A stretch of 64,000 bases of DNA from NCBI GenBank assembly GCA_032622095.1, contig CP136061.1:37951797-38015796 (forward strand). The letters run 5' to 3'. Under the pieces are notes generated by a model. The model did not search any database, was not told the DNA's origin, and saw nothing but the letters and a program-made list of their open reading frames with translations. Position 1 is the first letter of the stretch; every line of letters begins with the position of its first letter. The stretch comes from Siphonodentalium dalli (Eukaryota > Mollusca > Scaphopoda > Gadilida > Siphonodentaliidae). A program made the translations under genes and the position numbers. This document shows positions 53,250-64,000 of the stretch, in pieces.

Positions 53250-55480
53250 TTGTATTAAACATTTATCATGGTCAGTGTATGCATTTTAAAACACAGGGCA
53301 AGTTAGATTACATCATTTAATTGATATTCTAGTTAAAATAGTCTGTGAAACTACTTTAAAACCACATGTTATGCACCCTGTTTTGCCAACCAAACTATGA
53401 AATATAGATATGTTATTTGTTTTATTATCAGAGAAAAGCATTCTGCAAAGATATGGCCTTATACATGTTATAAACATGCAAATAGTGGCTTCATTTGGCC
53501 TTTCTACCATCATTTAGAGAGTCAAATCTGAAGAAATTCCCTTAGTTTGATATTTATGATTCCATAATCCCATGAAATGGTATTTAAAACCTCAAATGTC
53601 AGTATTTCCTATCAGATGGACATATCAACTAATAAATTAAACATTTCCCATGGTCATTACATGCATTTTTAATATACAAGGCAATGTAGAAAACATCATT
53701 TGATGGATATTTTACTTAAAATAGTCAGTGGAAACTACATAAAAGCAATATTGTATGCATCCCTGTATAGCCAAATCAAATTAAACTATGGATATTGTAT
53801 TGTTTATTTCATCTGAGACATGTATTCTGTTCAGATATAGCCTTATATATGTTATAAAGATGCCAATAATGGCATAATTTAGGCTTTTTTTCCATAATTT
53901 AGAGGGTCAAAGCTGAATAAATTCCCTTATTTCAAATTTGTAAGATGCCAAGCCAGCTGAAATGGTATATCAAACCTCAAATGGCAGTATTTCTTATCAG
54001 ATGGACATCTCTACCAATAAATTAAACATTTTTCATGGTCATTGCATGCATTTTAATATACAGGACAAGGCAGAAAACATCATTTGATGGATATTTTACT
54101 TAAAATAGTCTGTGGAAACAACCTAAAAGCCATGTTGTATGCATCCCTGTATAGCCAAAACAAATTAAACTATGGATATTTTATTGTTGATTTCATCAGA
54201 GACATGTATTCTGTTCAGATATAGCCTTATATATGTTATAAAGATGCCAATAATGGCATAATTTAGGCTTTTTTTTCCATAATTTAGAGGGTCAAAGCTG
54301 AATAAATTCCCTTATTTCAAATTTGTAAGATGCCAAGCCGCTGAAATGGTGTATCAAACCTCAAATGGCAGTATTTCTTATCAGATGGACATCTCTACCA
54401 ATAAATTAAAAAAAATTCATGGTCATTGCATGCATTTTAATATACAGGACAAGGCAGAAAACATCATTTGATGGATATTTTACTTAAAATAGTCTGTGGA
54501 AACAACCTAAAAGCCATGTTGTATGCATCCCTGTATAGCCAAAACAAATTAAACTATGGATATTTTATTGTTGATTTCATCAGAGACATGTATTCTGTTG
54601 AGATATAGCCTTATACATGTCATTAACATGCAAATAGTGGCTTCATTTTGGCTTTCTTCCATTATTTAGAGAGTCAAATCTGAAGGAATTCCCTTAGTTT
54701 GATATTTATGATCCCATAATCCCATGAAATGGTATTTTAAACCTCAATTGTCAGTATTTCTTATCAGATGGACATATCAACTAATGAATTAAACATTTCC
54801 CATGATCATTACAAGCATTTTAATATACAAGGCTATGTAGAAAACATCATTTGATGGATATTTTACTTAAAATGGTCTGTGGAAACTACATAAAACCAAT
54901 ATTGTATGCATCCCTCTATAGCCAAATGCAATTGAACTATGGATATTTTATTGTGCATTTTATCAGAGACATGTATTCTGTTGAGATATAGCCTTATACA
55001 TGTTACTAACATGCAAATAGTGGCTTCATTTGGGCTTTCTTCCATAATTTAGAGGGTCAAAGCTGAATAAATTTCCTTAGGTTTCAAATTTAAAAGATGC
55101 CAAGCCAGCTGAAATGGTGTATCAAACCTAAAATGTCAGTATTTCTTATCAGATTGACATCTCTACCTATAAATTAAGCATTTATCATGGCCATTGCATG
55201 CATTTTAATATATAGGACAAGGCAGAACACATCACTTGATGGATATTTTACTTAAAATACTTTGTGGAAACTACATAAAAGCCACATTGTATGCTTTCCT
55301 ATATAGCCAAATGAAATTCAACTATGGATAAATTGGATATTTTATTGTTTGTATCATCAGAGACATGCATTCTGCTAAGATATAGTCTTTTGTGTATTAT
55401 AAACATACAATAGGTGCATGGCCTCATTGGGCTTGCTTTCATAATACAAGAGAGTCAACTCTGAAGAAATACCATCGGTT
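53250..55480. repeat. 383-bp satellite, about 6 units
   Basis: GACATATCAACTAATAAATT or GACATCTCTACCAATAAATT recurs near 53622, 54004, 54388, 54771 and 55156, giving spacings of 382-385 bp. Units contain ATCATTTGATGGATATTTTA, TGTATGCATCCCTGTATAGC and GAGACATGTATTCTGTTCAG. Two variants of the unit end exist: CCATAATCCCATGAAATGG and ATGCCAAGCCAGCTGAAATG. The sequence is AT-rich, and the few frames are short. Confidence 0.93.
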
Positions 55481-55781
55481 TGAAATTGGTAGCATCTTCC
55501 ATCCTTATATAAGAGGGGTATATACCAGCTTGAAGTACCTGTTTAATTAATAGGTTCAATGCAAGGGGCCACCAGAGAGGTTTGTCTAGTTCGGGATGGT
55601 GTGGCAAACCACCAACTGGAGATTTCAAGGGAGGCCTCCTCAATGGCGACCCACTATATTGTGCAAACAAAATTTTATTAAAATTGTATAAAGGTCAGCA
55701 ATCCCTAAGAGCATTGAGAAATAGATAAAAACACTTACTGACAGATTGCCAATAACAAAATTACAGCTGTTGAAACTATTG
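55481..55781. other. No recognisable feature
   Basis: Spacer after the satellite. The minus frame at 55455-55670 shows no domain. Confidence 0.4.
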
Positions 55782-56065
55782 TCATGTAAACAAAACTGTT
55801 ACAGTGATTTGTCAACAAATATATAATTCTAGCTGTATTATTAGTTCAAATATTTAACTATGAATAACATTTTCAGAATATTTAATCAACAGGTTGGACC
55901 TTTTCCAATGTTATGTAAACAAAACTGTTACAGTGAGTGACTTGTCAACAATTATATAATCCTATAGCTGTAGTATTACATGTAGTTCAAATATTTAAGT
56001 ATGAATATGAATTTCAGAATATTTAATCAACAGGTTGGACCTTTTTCAATGTTTACCATAACATT
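55782..56065. repeat. Tandem duplication of about 130 bp
   Basis: ATGTAAACAAAACTGTTACA occurs near 55784 and 55913, and each copy continues with CTTGTCAACAA or ATTTGTCAACAA, TAGCTGTA-TATTA, AGTTCAAATATTTAA and ATTTAATCAACAGGTTGGAC. Confidence 0.85.
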
Positions 56066-56139
56066 TTTATCACAATTTTGCTATCGTTGGACTTTTACAG
56101 TTATTCCATTACAGCAGTAATTTGTACATAACAATTAAT

Positions 56140-56440
56140 TCTTGGTTTAGAAATATTTTCTTTAAGTATTTCTTAACTTAGAAAAAAAATCTTGAAACAA
56201 GAAATATATATTTAATTTTTGAAGCCATTTTCTTAGTAAGGAAATTGTTTCTTGTTTCAAGACTAAAATCTATCTTATTTGAGAAAACTATCTCTTGACT
56301 GGTGGGAGTTTCTTAAATTTTCTTGATGTAGCAGACTTGGGGGGTATATTTCCCAAAATAAGATTTATTTTCCTGTTTCAGGAAATAGTTTTTCTTGTTT
56401 CAAGATATTTTATCTTATTAAGAAATTATTTTTGGCAGTG
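56140..56440. mobile_element. AAGAAA-rich repeat ending TATTTTTGGCAGTG
   Basis: Words such as AGAAATATTTTCTTTAAGTA, TTTCTTGTTTCAAGA and TATTTCCCAAAATAAGATTT lead to ATTATTTTTGGCAGTG at 56440, the inverse of the start of the repeat at 43399. Treated here as a second, oppositely oriented member of that family. Confidence 0.55.
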
Positions 56441-57039
56441 TGGTTAAGGTTCCCTGCTAATTTGCTATAGTGTTGAATTTATATGATGCTGGTAGGGCAA
56501 ACTAATGTTGTAACGAATAAGTACCGATATTTTGTTTCTAAATTTGTAATTTTATAACAATAGTCAAGGGTTGCTGGGAATGCCACGATAAGTGATTGTT
56601 AATCCTAAACCCCTAACCTGCACGCGAGCAATATACAGCCTTGGCTACGCATTGCGGAGTACACCATAGGGGCGATAACAAATTATAAGTCACACAAATA
56701 GAAAGAAACATACTAAATTGACATAGCAGCCAAACAACAGGCACATATCAAAATTGTATTGTATAAATAATATTATGCCATCAAGCTTAAGGCCACACAG
56801 TCAAAAGTGTCGACCGACATAATACTCCGCAGTGTCGTTGCTTCTGAATCTACGTGTTTATCTTCTACCGTCGTACTGAAGCGATCACCCTCATATATCT
56901 ACGGGTTCAGCTACCATCAGATTGAACATAATATTATCACACTCACATTTCTATGACACCACAGTTGACATCATTTCCCACATAAATTTGGAAATTAACA
57001 TGAGTAAAACGTTGAATGCGATCGCAAAAAATCCACACA
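56441..57039. other. No recognisable feature
   Basis: AT-rich, then slightly GC-richer near 56820-56900. The start of the next minisatellite lies just beyond 57030. Confidence 0.4.
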
Positions 57040-58380
57040 ATCTAGGTGACGACAACATGAACGCTCTTAATATAAGCGACGGCTGCATGAAGGCTCTTTA
57101 TGATAGGTGACGACAACATGAACGCTCTTAATAAGAGGCGACGGCATCATGAACGCTCTTTATAAGAAGCGACGGCTGCATGAAGGCTCTTTATAATAGG
57201 TGACGACAACGTGAACGCTCTTAATAAGAGGCGACGACGTCATGAACGCTCTTTATAAGAAGCGACGGCTGCACGAAGGCTCTTTATAATATGTGACGAC
57301 AGCATGAACGCTCTTAATAAGAGACGACGGCACCATGAACGCTCTTTATAAGAAGCGACGGCTGCATGAAGGCTCTTTATGATAGGTGACGACAACATGA
57401 ACGCTCTTAATAAGAGGCGACGGCATCATGAACGCTCTTTATAAGAAGCGATGGCTGCATGAAGGCTCTTTATAATAGGTGACGACAACATGAACGCTCT
57501 TAATAAGAGGCGACGACGTCATGGACGCTCTTTATAAGAAGCGACGGCTGCACGAAGGCTCTTTATAATATGTGACGACAGCATGAACGCTCTTAATAAG
57601 AGGCGACGGCATCATGAACGCTCTGTATAAGAAGCGACGGCTGCATGAAGGCTCTTTATGATAGGTGACAACAACATGAACGCTCTTAATAAGAGGCGAC
57701 GGCATCATGAACGCTCTTTATAAGAAGCGACGGCTGCATGAAGGCTCTTTATAACAGGTGACGACAACAAGAACGCTCTTAACAAGAGGCGACGAGATTA
57801 CGAACGCTTTTTATAAGAGGCGACGGCTTCATGAAGGTTCTTTATGATAGGTGACGACAACAAGAACGATCTTAATAAGAGGCGTCGGCATCGTGAACGC
57901 TGTTTATAAGAAGCGACGGCTGCACGAATGCTCTTTATAATAGGTGACGGCAACAAGAACGCTCTTAATAAGAGGCGGCGACACCGTGAAAGCTCTTTAT
58001 AAGAAGCGACGGCTGCATGAAGGCTCTTTATAATAGGTGATGACAACATGAACGCTCTTAATAAGAAGCGACGTCACGAACGCTATTTATAAGAAGCGAC
58101 GGTTGCATGACCGCTCTTAATAAGAGGCGACGTCATGAAGGCTCTTAATAAGAGGCGACGGCAACACGAACGCTCTTAATAAGAGGCGACGACTTCATGA
58201 GCGCTCTTAATAAGAAGCGACGGCTGCATTAATGCGCATTATAAGAGGCGACGACAACATGACCGCTATTAATAATAGGTGGCGGCAGCATGAACGCTCG
58301 TTATAACAAAAAATGCGGCGGCTCATGAACGCTCTTTATAAGAGGCGTCGGAAGCATGAACTCGCTTTATGAAACAGCAT
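57040..58380. repeat. 31-bp minisatellite with 93-bp higher-order unit
   Basis: Monomers such as ATGAACGCTCTTAATAAGAG plus GCGACGGCATC (31 bp) alternate with ATGAACGCTCTTTATAAGAA- and ATGAAGGCTCTTTATAATAG-type monomers, giving a 93-bp three-monomer period. There are roughly 43 monomers, decaying toward the right end. CTCTTAATAAGAG in each monomer is nearly palindromic. The minus frame at 57798-58049 is a by-product. Confidence 0.93.
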
Positions 58381-59350
58381 GAATGCTCTTCACAGCGGGC
58401 GTTCACTGGAATGTTTGCTGACAAAAATTCAAAACTTCAGATGCAACATGCGATATCAAGAGTTTAAAAAGCGAGTGCCACCCTCAGAACATGTCATTAA
58501 CGAGAAAACTGATTGACTTCCTGATCTTGTTTGTCCATGCAGCAAAATTAACTGTATACATGTATATTAAATTAAATACATAAAGCCCGGGACCCGATTG
58601 ATCTCTCTAATCTACGCGTGTCTCAACTCGATTAACGATCAAATTTCGTAGGAAACCCTAATACATGTTATAACAAGAATTGTCCCGAAAAATTGAATTT
58701 ATACTTGAATGATCGACAAGTTCTCTAAGGATCTTGTGCACCTGTAAGTGAACTCGTATATTCTTAATATGCAGAGACATCGTCATAGAAGCCGACGGAT
58801 GAGTGCGATACCCATTATAAACTTGATCAACCCGTCCGATTGTCATATCAAAACAATATATCCAGCACGGCCTATAGGCTTATGCATAACAAACAGTGAT
58901 TGTTCGGAACAAGCACTATATCGAGCCCTCGTCGTGCGTTATCTTAATAGTACTCCCGTGGAGTCTCCAAAAAGTGCACCAAACGAACTGCACCAAACTC
59001 AGCAGATTTCAAGATATCGTCCACGACCTGCATGTAACAGTGACGTGACGACAGGGGGTTGGGGTGTGGTTCATCCCACAACTTTGGTCAAATTGTTCAA
59101 CAGTTGGAAAGGTAATACCCAACATAAAACGTGGAAAATTCACACCAACAATAGGTTGAATTTGTTCTCCAAGTTTGGTTTTCAAACAATCTATAAGGGG
59201 TGGATTTGTTGTTTTAGACCAATATTTGCATATTTTTTTACTTTTGGTCAAAATTTCGAACTAAAATGGTCAAGGATTATAAATGTTCATGTTCAGATTT
59301 CAAATGTTCTCACACCGACCAAACCAAGCCCAGGTCCATCCCCCATGTAA
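58381..59350 (+). other. Region with an unsupported 200-residue open frame
   Basis: The + frame 58748-59350 is the longest non-repetitive frame of the window. It has no recognisable domain, its composition is not protein-like in the C-terminal half (many F, I, N, K), and an 80-residue frame runs against it. I cannot call it a gene. It could include a short exon, but no convincing splice-site pair was identified. Confidence 0.2.
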
Positions 59351-60325
59351 GTCAGAATCTGCTAAATAATTTAAGAAAACAAATAGGGTTATGATTCTGC
59401 CTGGGTGTTAGGTTTTTGCAATTTTCAGGTTCAGATCTCAAAATATTCTCATGGATTCAGTTCATTCCACCTGGCTAGTGGCCACGTGACTACTGATCCA
59501 GGCCAGATACATATGGAAAATTCAAAGCTCATAGTTAGTTTGAATTTTGTTAAACATTTTACAGGCTTGTTCAGGATCAATTCTAGATCTTGGATTATCC
59601 TCTTTTCGCCACTAAATACTTCGGCATGCCCTACATTTTACATTAAATTTATCCCAATACGTTTCTTCGGGTTGACCTCTTGTATACACACATTGAGTGT
59701 ACTTTATGGCACTAGCATATCCCCAAGTTGAGCTAGTGTCATTGACACTTTCATCTGCGGGCACTCTCTCAGTGGGTACACGTGTAAACAACACAGAAGA
59801 CGACAAATACAAACTTCACAACTAAGAAGAACAAGGAGATAATGTATCAACTTTGTTCGTGTAATTATTAATATTTACATGGCCTGTATATGTTACACTA
59901 AAAGTTGCCCGGTTGATAGTCAACTGCCAAATGGGTCATGCGTTTCATATCCCAATAAAACACACCACGAACAGGTGTTTTAAATGATTCGCGTTTCACA
60001 CAATGTGGCCAATGACCACATCGCTATATATTTAGTGTAAACATATTTTTATTTCCAAACCAAATAATTGACATAATACAGATGACATAAATATACAACA
60101 TATAAGAGTTAATTTTGGAAATGAGGATCAGACAACAAGCCCGAGGGCTTATATGAAGTCTTCTCCTCTTTGGCGACATGTCCCTTCCTCAATAAGTGAG
60201 GGAGGGGTATCGATCAGACGGGAAGGGATTGAAATAATGGTTTTGGAGAAGTAGAGATATATAACTAAATTTGAGTTAGGGATGAAAAAGGAAGAATATA
60301 GTGTTAAGAATAGCATGATGTTGGG
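59351..60325. other. No gene; one dispersed repeat word
   Basis: 59905-59974 (TCAACTGCCAAATGGGTCAT, TTTCATATCCCAATAAAACA) matches 63391-63449 in the same orientation, so it is part of a dispersed repeat. Elsewhere nothing is recognised. Confidence 0.45.
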
Positions 60326-60329
60326 AGAT

Positions 60330-60395
60330 AGGGAGAGGGAAAGAGGGAGAGAGAGAGAGAAAGAGAGAGAGAGAGCAAGAGAATGAGAGAGCAGA
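60330..60395. repeat. (GA)n microsatellite
   Basis: GAGGGAAAGAGGGAGAGAGA and similar purine-only sequence with occasional interruptions. Confidence 0.9.
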
Positions 60396-60511
60396 AGACG
60401 TGGGGGACAGATGAATCGTGAAATGATGACAGTAGTGGTGAATTTTCAATAATTGAGTTGTTGCGTGGTTACAATTATGCTCGTCTATAGTAAGTTGCAC
60501 GCGTCAGAAGC

Positions 60512-61260
60512 CAGAGGCGGACTGGCCGGAAAAATTATGATTCCACGTGATTTTCTATCAAGCGAGAATCCGAGGGGTTTTTTTACGGTTTGGGGGGGGG
60601 GGGGGCGGGTATATGTGGTTGGGCCGCCCAACCACAACTTGGGCCGCAAACGAAACCGACGTGGGCCGCCACATGTGTTGTTTAACCAGCCGTGTATCCA
60701 ATAAGATGGTACTCTTCGCACATAAATTCATGAGGGCAGAGGCGGACTGCATGGGCGATCGGGGGACCGGGAAAATTCCGGACGTGGACCGCCACATGTG
60801 TTGTTTAACCAGCCGAATTGGCTAATCGTAATTTTGACATTAAATGAACTTGTCGGCATCATATAACACCACGTAAAGACCCCATTAATCTCGAGATTTT
60901 AACGGTATCTCCCAGCTGTAAATCCCAAAAAACTTCTTACGCACCCCTCCCCCAATTGAAATTTACAAGAAAATAGGAACGCTTCAGTTGATGCCAGTCT
61001 AGTTTATCGGATTCGAGATTTTCTTGTATAGTTTTCAAAATGTTCTCACCCCGGGCCGAACAACCATGAACAGCCCGGTGTGTCCTGGTCTCTTGTCCGT
61101 AGCCGTGTGCATTTGTCTGGAGTTAGAACGCTAGATGTTAGATTTTATGCAATTTTTCAGGTAAAAATATCTGAATGGTCTCATACCGGGAATATATAGA
61201 ACCATGGTTTATGAATATATATGATATTAGACCAGAGTTTCTTGGCCCAGTCCGCCTCTG
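60512..61260. mobile_element. Non-autonomous hAT element, 749 bp, with 8-bp target duplication
   Basis: The termini CAGAGGCGGACTGG (60512-60525) and CCAGTCCGCCTCTG (61247-61260) are perfect 14-bp inverted repeats. They are flanked by perfect direct 8-bp duplications TCAGAAGC at 60504-60511 and 61261-61268. An 8-bp duplication and CAG-GG-type ends are diagnostic of the hAT superfamily. The interior has a G homopolymer near 60591-60604, a duplicated GCCGCCACATGTGTTGTTTA block (near 60666 and 60790) and an internal copy of the end sequence CAGAGGCGGACTGCATGG near 60737. No transposase is encoded, so it depends on an enzyme from elsewhere. Confidence 0.92.
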
Positions 61261-61268
61261 TCAGAAGC

Positions 61269-62327
61269 CATGGGAGGCGGTCAATAACGTTGGCTGTTAA
61301 CTGGTTCCATCCATCAAAAAGTAATTAATTAAACAGACACACACGGCTACGAGTGTTCGTAATCAAAGTATGTCGTGGAATATCTATATTTCGTGAGAAC
61401 AAGTACGTATTCAGCAGCACTAACCCGAAACAGGTCAATTATATATATTTAAAAATTATTTCAGAATTTTGTTCAATGCTTTGACCTTTTCAAATATCTA
61501 TTTTCAAGATTTGTTTAAAACTTTGGTATCTTATTGGACTAATTGGACTGGTATCGACAATTGTGAGTTTTACATGTAATTCCACGGTAATATTTTATCT
61601 CACGTGACTATCTAAGCCTTATCCACGCTTGTGATTGGTTGATTGACATTCACTATTATCGATAGTGTTGTCCACGAAGCCATAGTGGGCCTCCTAATTT
61701 TAGCACACCCACTATCGCTTGGAAAATCCAGAAATCTATTTTTAGCATGCCCACTATTCCGGGGAGGTAATTTGAAAGTCATCTCCACCTCGCTGCAAAA
61801 GTTCAACACTTTTTTTATCCGAAATGTCTTTGTAATCGACAACTAGAGCACAATAAATGATCGTAAGCAATTTCTTTAAGTTATTTGTGATGTTCTATCC
61901 ATGTTTGGTGTGGCGATTTATCATGTTCCTTTCTCCGCTGATCACAATATCGCTTTGATATTTTTGTCTATTTCCTTAGTTCGAGCTACTAAATTTTCTG
62001 AACGAATCTTCAGTTTGTTTTCGGTAAAAAAAAGTAATGTTTTGAACTGATGTCATTGTTTAATAGCAACACCAACAACAACGACGTCTGCTTTCCATTG
62101 TTAATAATTCCTGAGGAAGAAAATTTTACATTTGCCCAACTAGAAGCCCGGCAATATATTGAAGTAAATTTGACAAGCAAAATAAAAAAAGAAACAACAA
62201 CACTTTGCATTGAAAATATTGAAATCGTTCTGCAATGAAAAGGAAATACATGGGAATATAGATGATTGTGAATTGTTTGACATTATGGGTCCTGGGACAG
62301 AAAGAAAAACGTTCGATAAAATATAGT
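61269..62327. other. No recognisable gene
   Basis: AT-rich DNA. ACTATTATCGATAGTG is a small palindrome near 61652. Paired opposite frames at 61612-61846 and 62010-62238 have no domain. Confidence 0.4.
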
Positions 62328-62465
62328 AAATATTGCACGCCTTGTCGGTGACTATGCCAAAATAGTGGTCCTCGGTGGAGGAATAGTCCCCTCGCCTCCG
62401 GCTCGGGACTATTCCTCCCCTCGGACCACTATTTTGCATAGTCACCTCCAAGCCGTGCAATATTT
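62328..62465. mobile_element. Hairpin MITE, 138 bp
   Basis: AAATATTGCACGCCTTGTCG, GTGACTATGCCAAAATAGTG, GTGGAGGAATAGTCCC on the left are inverted as GGGACTATTCCTCC, CACTATTTTGCATAGTCAC and GCCGTGCAATATTT on the right, around CTCGCCTCCGGCTC. Nearly the whole element can fold into one stem. Confidence 0.88.
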
Positions 62466-62703
62466 ATATAATAGTATGTTTACATAACAATGGATTTGGC
62501 AAGCGGAATATCATTATTGGAAAGTTACATGTATTATCCCCCGCAATCAAAGGTCAGCAGGAACCCATATTTCTTCAATTTCAGAACACCCACTGGATGC
62601 GGCGTCGGTGCATTGAGCAGTGCCTGACAACCAAGGTTAAATTCGTCCTGATTGTTAGAAACTGCAATCGTTCAACCCACAGACCGCGTATATATGACCC
62701 ACT
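62466..62703. other. No recognisable feature
   Basis: Short spacer between two hairpin elements. No gene is seen. Confidence 0.4.
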
Positions 62704-63134
62704 ATATCAAATCCAGTCGGAAGTCGGGATTTGTTTTACCCTGTGCCAATGCATTCTCTTATATATGCGAGTCGACCATAGGTCGCCTTGCATATATAAG
62801 AGAATGCATTGGCCTGACAATGTTTTACAATTTTAATAATTTGTTCTTGTATTCTTTAACAATTTTATAATTTCACCCATACAGAGCCCCAGACAAACAT
62901 GAGCAGACGACACTCTTCTGTGTGCTTCTATATATGTGTGGGGCTCCCTGCAGGATGTTGTTTTTATTTTATGTCCTAAAAATTGTAAGAAACATTTATT
63001 TAAAAAACATGATACAAAATTGTTAAGCCAATGCATTCTCTTATATATGCGAGGCGACCAATGGTCGACTCGCATACATAAGAGAATGCATTGGCACAGG
63101 GTAAACAAATCCGACTTCCGACTGGATTTGATAT
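62704..63134. mobile_element. Double-hairpin element, copy 2, with extended outer arms
   Basis: Hairpins at 62746-62812 and 63028-63094 each have CCAATGCATTCTCTTATATA arms. Outside them ATATCAAATCCAGTCGGAAG, TCGGGATTTGTTTTACCCTG on the left is inverted as CAGGGTAAACAAATCCGACT, TCCGACTGGATTTGATAT on the right. Three inverted-repeat layers are therefore nested. The core is different from that of copy 1 and holds no open frame of note. Confidence 0.87.
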
Positions 63135-64000
63135 GACGATATGAATTTAACTCAACCTTCAAAGTGTCAACAGCTTCGAAATCCTCCATAATAAATAAAT
63201 GATAGAGACCAAGTAGAGCTTGAGGACCACTGCACGAGTGATAACAAACTATTGTGCCAACAGACGGGCTATTTAAATATTATACTTTCGACATGTCAAA
63301 GATACTGTGAATTGCTGATAAAAGTCAAATTAGTCCAAAGTCAAATATTTACGTACATGTACATGGAGCCCGTCTGTTTCACTAAATCGTGGTCGGTGAT
63401 TGGTCAACTGCCAATTGAGCCACCCATTTCATATCCCAATAAAACACAGACCCTTAATAACACACAAACCGTAGCAGTTCTGATTAAAATAATATTCAGA
63501 CGCTTGAGGTACTGGAGTCTGATGAAATTGGTGTATCACTCGTGATAGACATGTTGGCTGCCGACAGTAACGTTTACGCCGATGAACCTGTGCGGTTTGT
63601 TTATTGGTACAATGTAGCATCTAAATGGCACATTAAGCGTTCCTTGATATATCACAGGCATTTGGTCGCTGTGTTTCGAGTCATAATACGGGATGGCTGG
63701 TATATGGCAATGATGTTCCAACGCTGGGAATACGCAGATGTGTTGATTGGATGTTGCGAAGCCGTTGTTTGAACGAACTGTTTCACCAACGTTGGCTCAG
63801 TAATAGCCAACGCTCAATGTTTGGCTACACTGGAGATGACCCGAATTATTTCATACATTATTCGGCACTGGATATTTTCCAGCCTAATATTTTCATCGAC
63901 ATTGACATACAAACCACATTTCACTTCAAACCTTCGACTTGTTCTCTGCCATAAATGCCCGCCAATGTGTGAGTTCAGATATATTATAAATCGACAGTGT
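63135..64000. other. No convincing gene to the window end
   Basis: 63391-63449 carries the dispersed repeat word shared with 59905. Frames 63542-63772 and 63751-63954 (+) are open but show no recognisable domain or splice context. If exonic, the family is not one I recognise. Confidence 0.3.

Noticed and set aside
43399-56440. Maverick/Polinton-type giant transposon
   Set aside because: Inverted ends exist, but no polymerase, integrase, protease or capsid frame is visible in 13 kb, and the ends fit short AAGAAAAT-rich repeats.
58748-59350. 200-residue + frame as a gene
   Set aside because: No domain, atypical composition, opposing frame, no splice or promoter context. Kept only as an unsupported frame.

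Overview
The window looks like gene-poor, repeat-dense nuclear DNA of a marine mollusc, most likely a bivalve or gastropod. The evidence is the AT-rich base composition, the absence of any long intron-free gene, frequent TACATGTA words, GAGTTATCTCCC words seen in many mollusc repeats, many hairpin MITEs, several satellites, and a thrombospondin-1 (TSP1) plus fibrinogen-related (FReD) exon set typical of lophotrochozoan lectin-like genes. The species assignment is inference.

Layout. 61-4977 is a large foldback element: two inverted arms of about 1.35 kb around an inverted minisatellite core. A half copy lies at 12525-15190. A CR1/L2-type LINE relic directly follows the first element (4978-5700). 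8740-10720 and 11933-12510 hold degenerate tandem and inverted repeats. 17380-20945 is a (AACTTCAAA)n tract followed by a G/C-rich satellite of about 138 bp period. 20945-25200 carries a TTAA-flanked MITE, a double-hairpin element and a 26-bp minisatellite.

The only convincing host coding material is on the + strand between 25279 and 35290. It consists of four phase-1 TSP1 exons of 168 bp (25279, 27173, 27876 and 28603), two broken TSP1 relics (30735 and 33857) and a terminal FReD exon (34648-35290). Three of the TSP1 exons sit in tandem cassettes of about 0.7 kb, with duplicated intron sequence. A stop codon in the first TSP1 exon, a one-base deletion plus a stop in the FReD exon, and a weakened donor on the third TSP1 exon suggest a decaying locus, or a pseudogenised haplotype.

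From 35.5 to 64 kb I found no convincing gene. This part holds TTAA-type MITEs (37443, 42604, 44052), hairpin MITEs (45231, 48030, 62328), a 3-kb segment bounded by 84-bp inverted repeats (38572-41581), a 383-bp satellite (53250-55480), a 31/93-bp minisatellite (57040-58380), a tRNA-like SINE (51490-51910), a non-autonomous hAT element with a perfect 8-bp target duplication (60512-61260) and a second double-hairpin element (62704-63134). No rRNA, tRNA gene, CRISPR array or prokaryotic operon was seen. All copy comparisons were made by eye, so boundaries are good to a few bases for hairpins and tens of bases for degenerate repeats.
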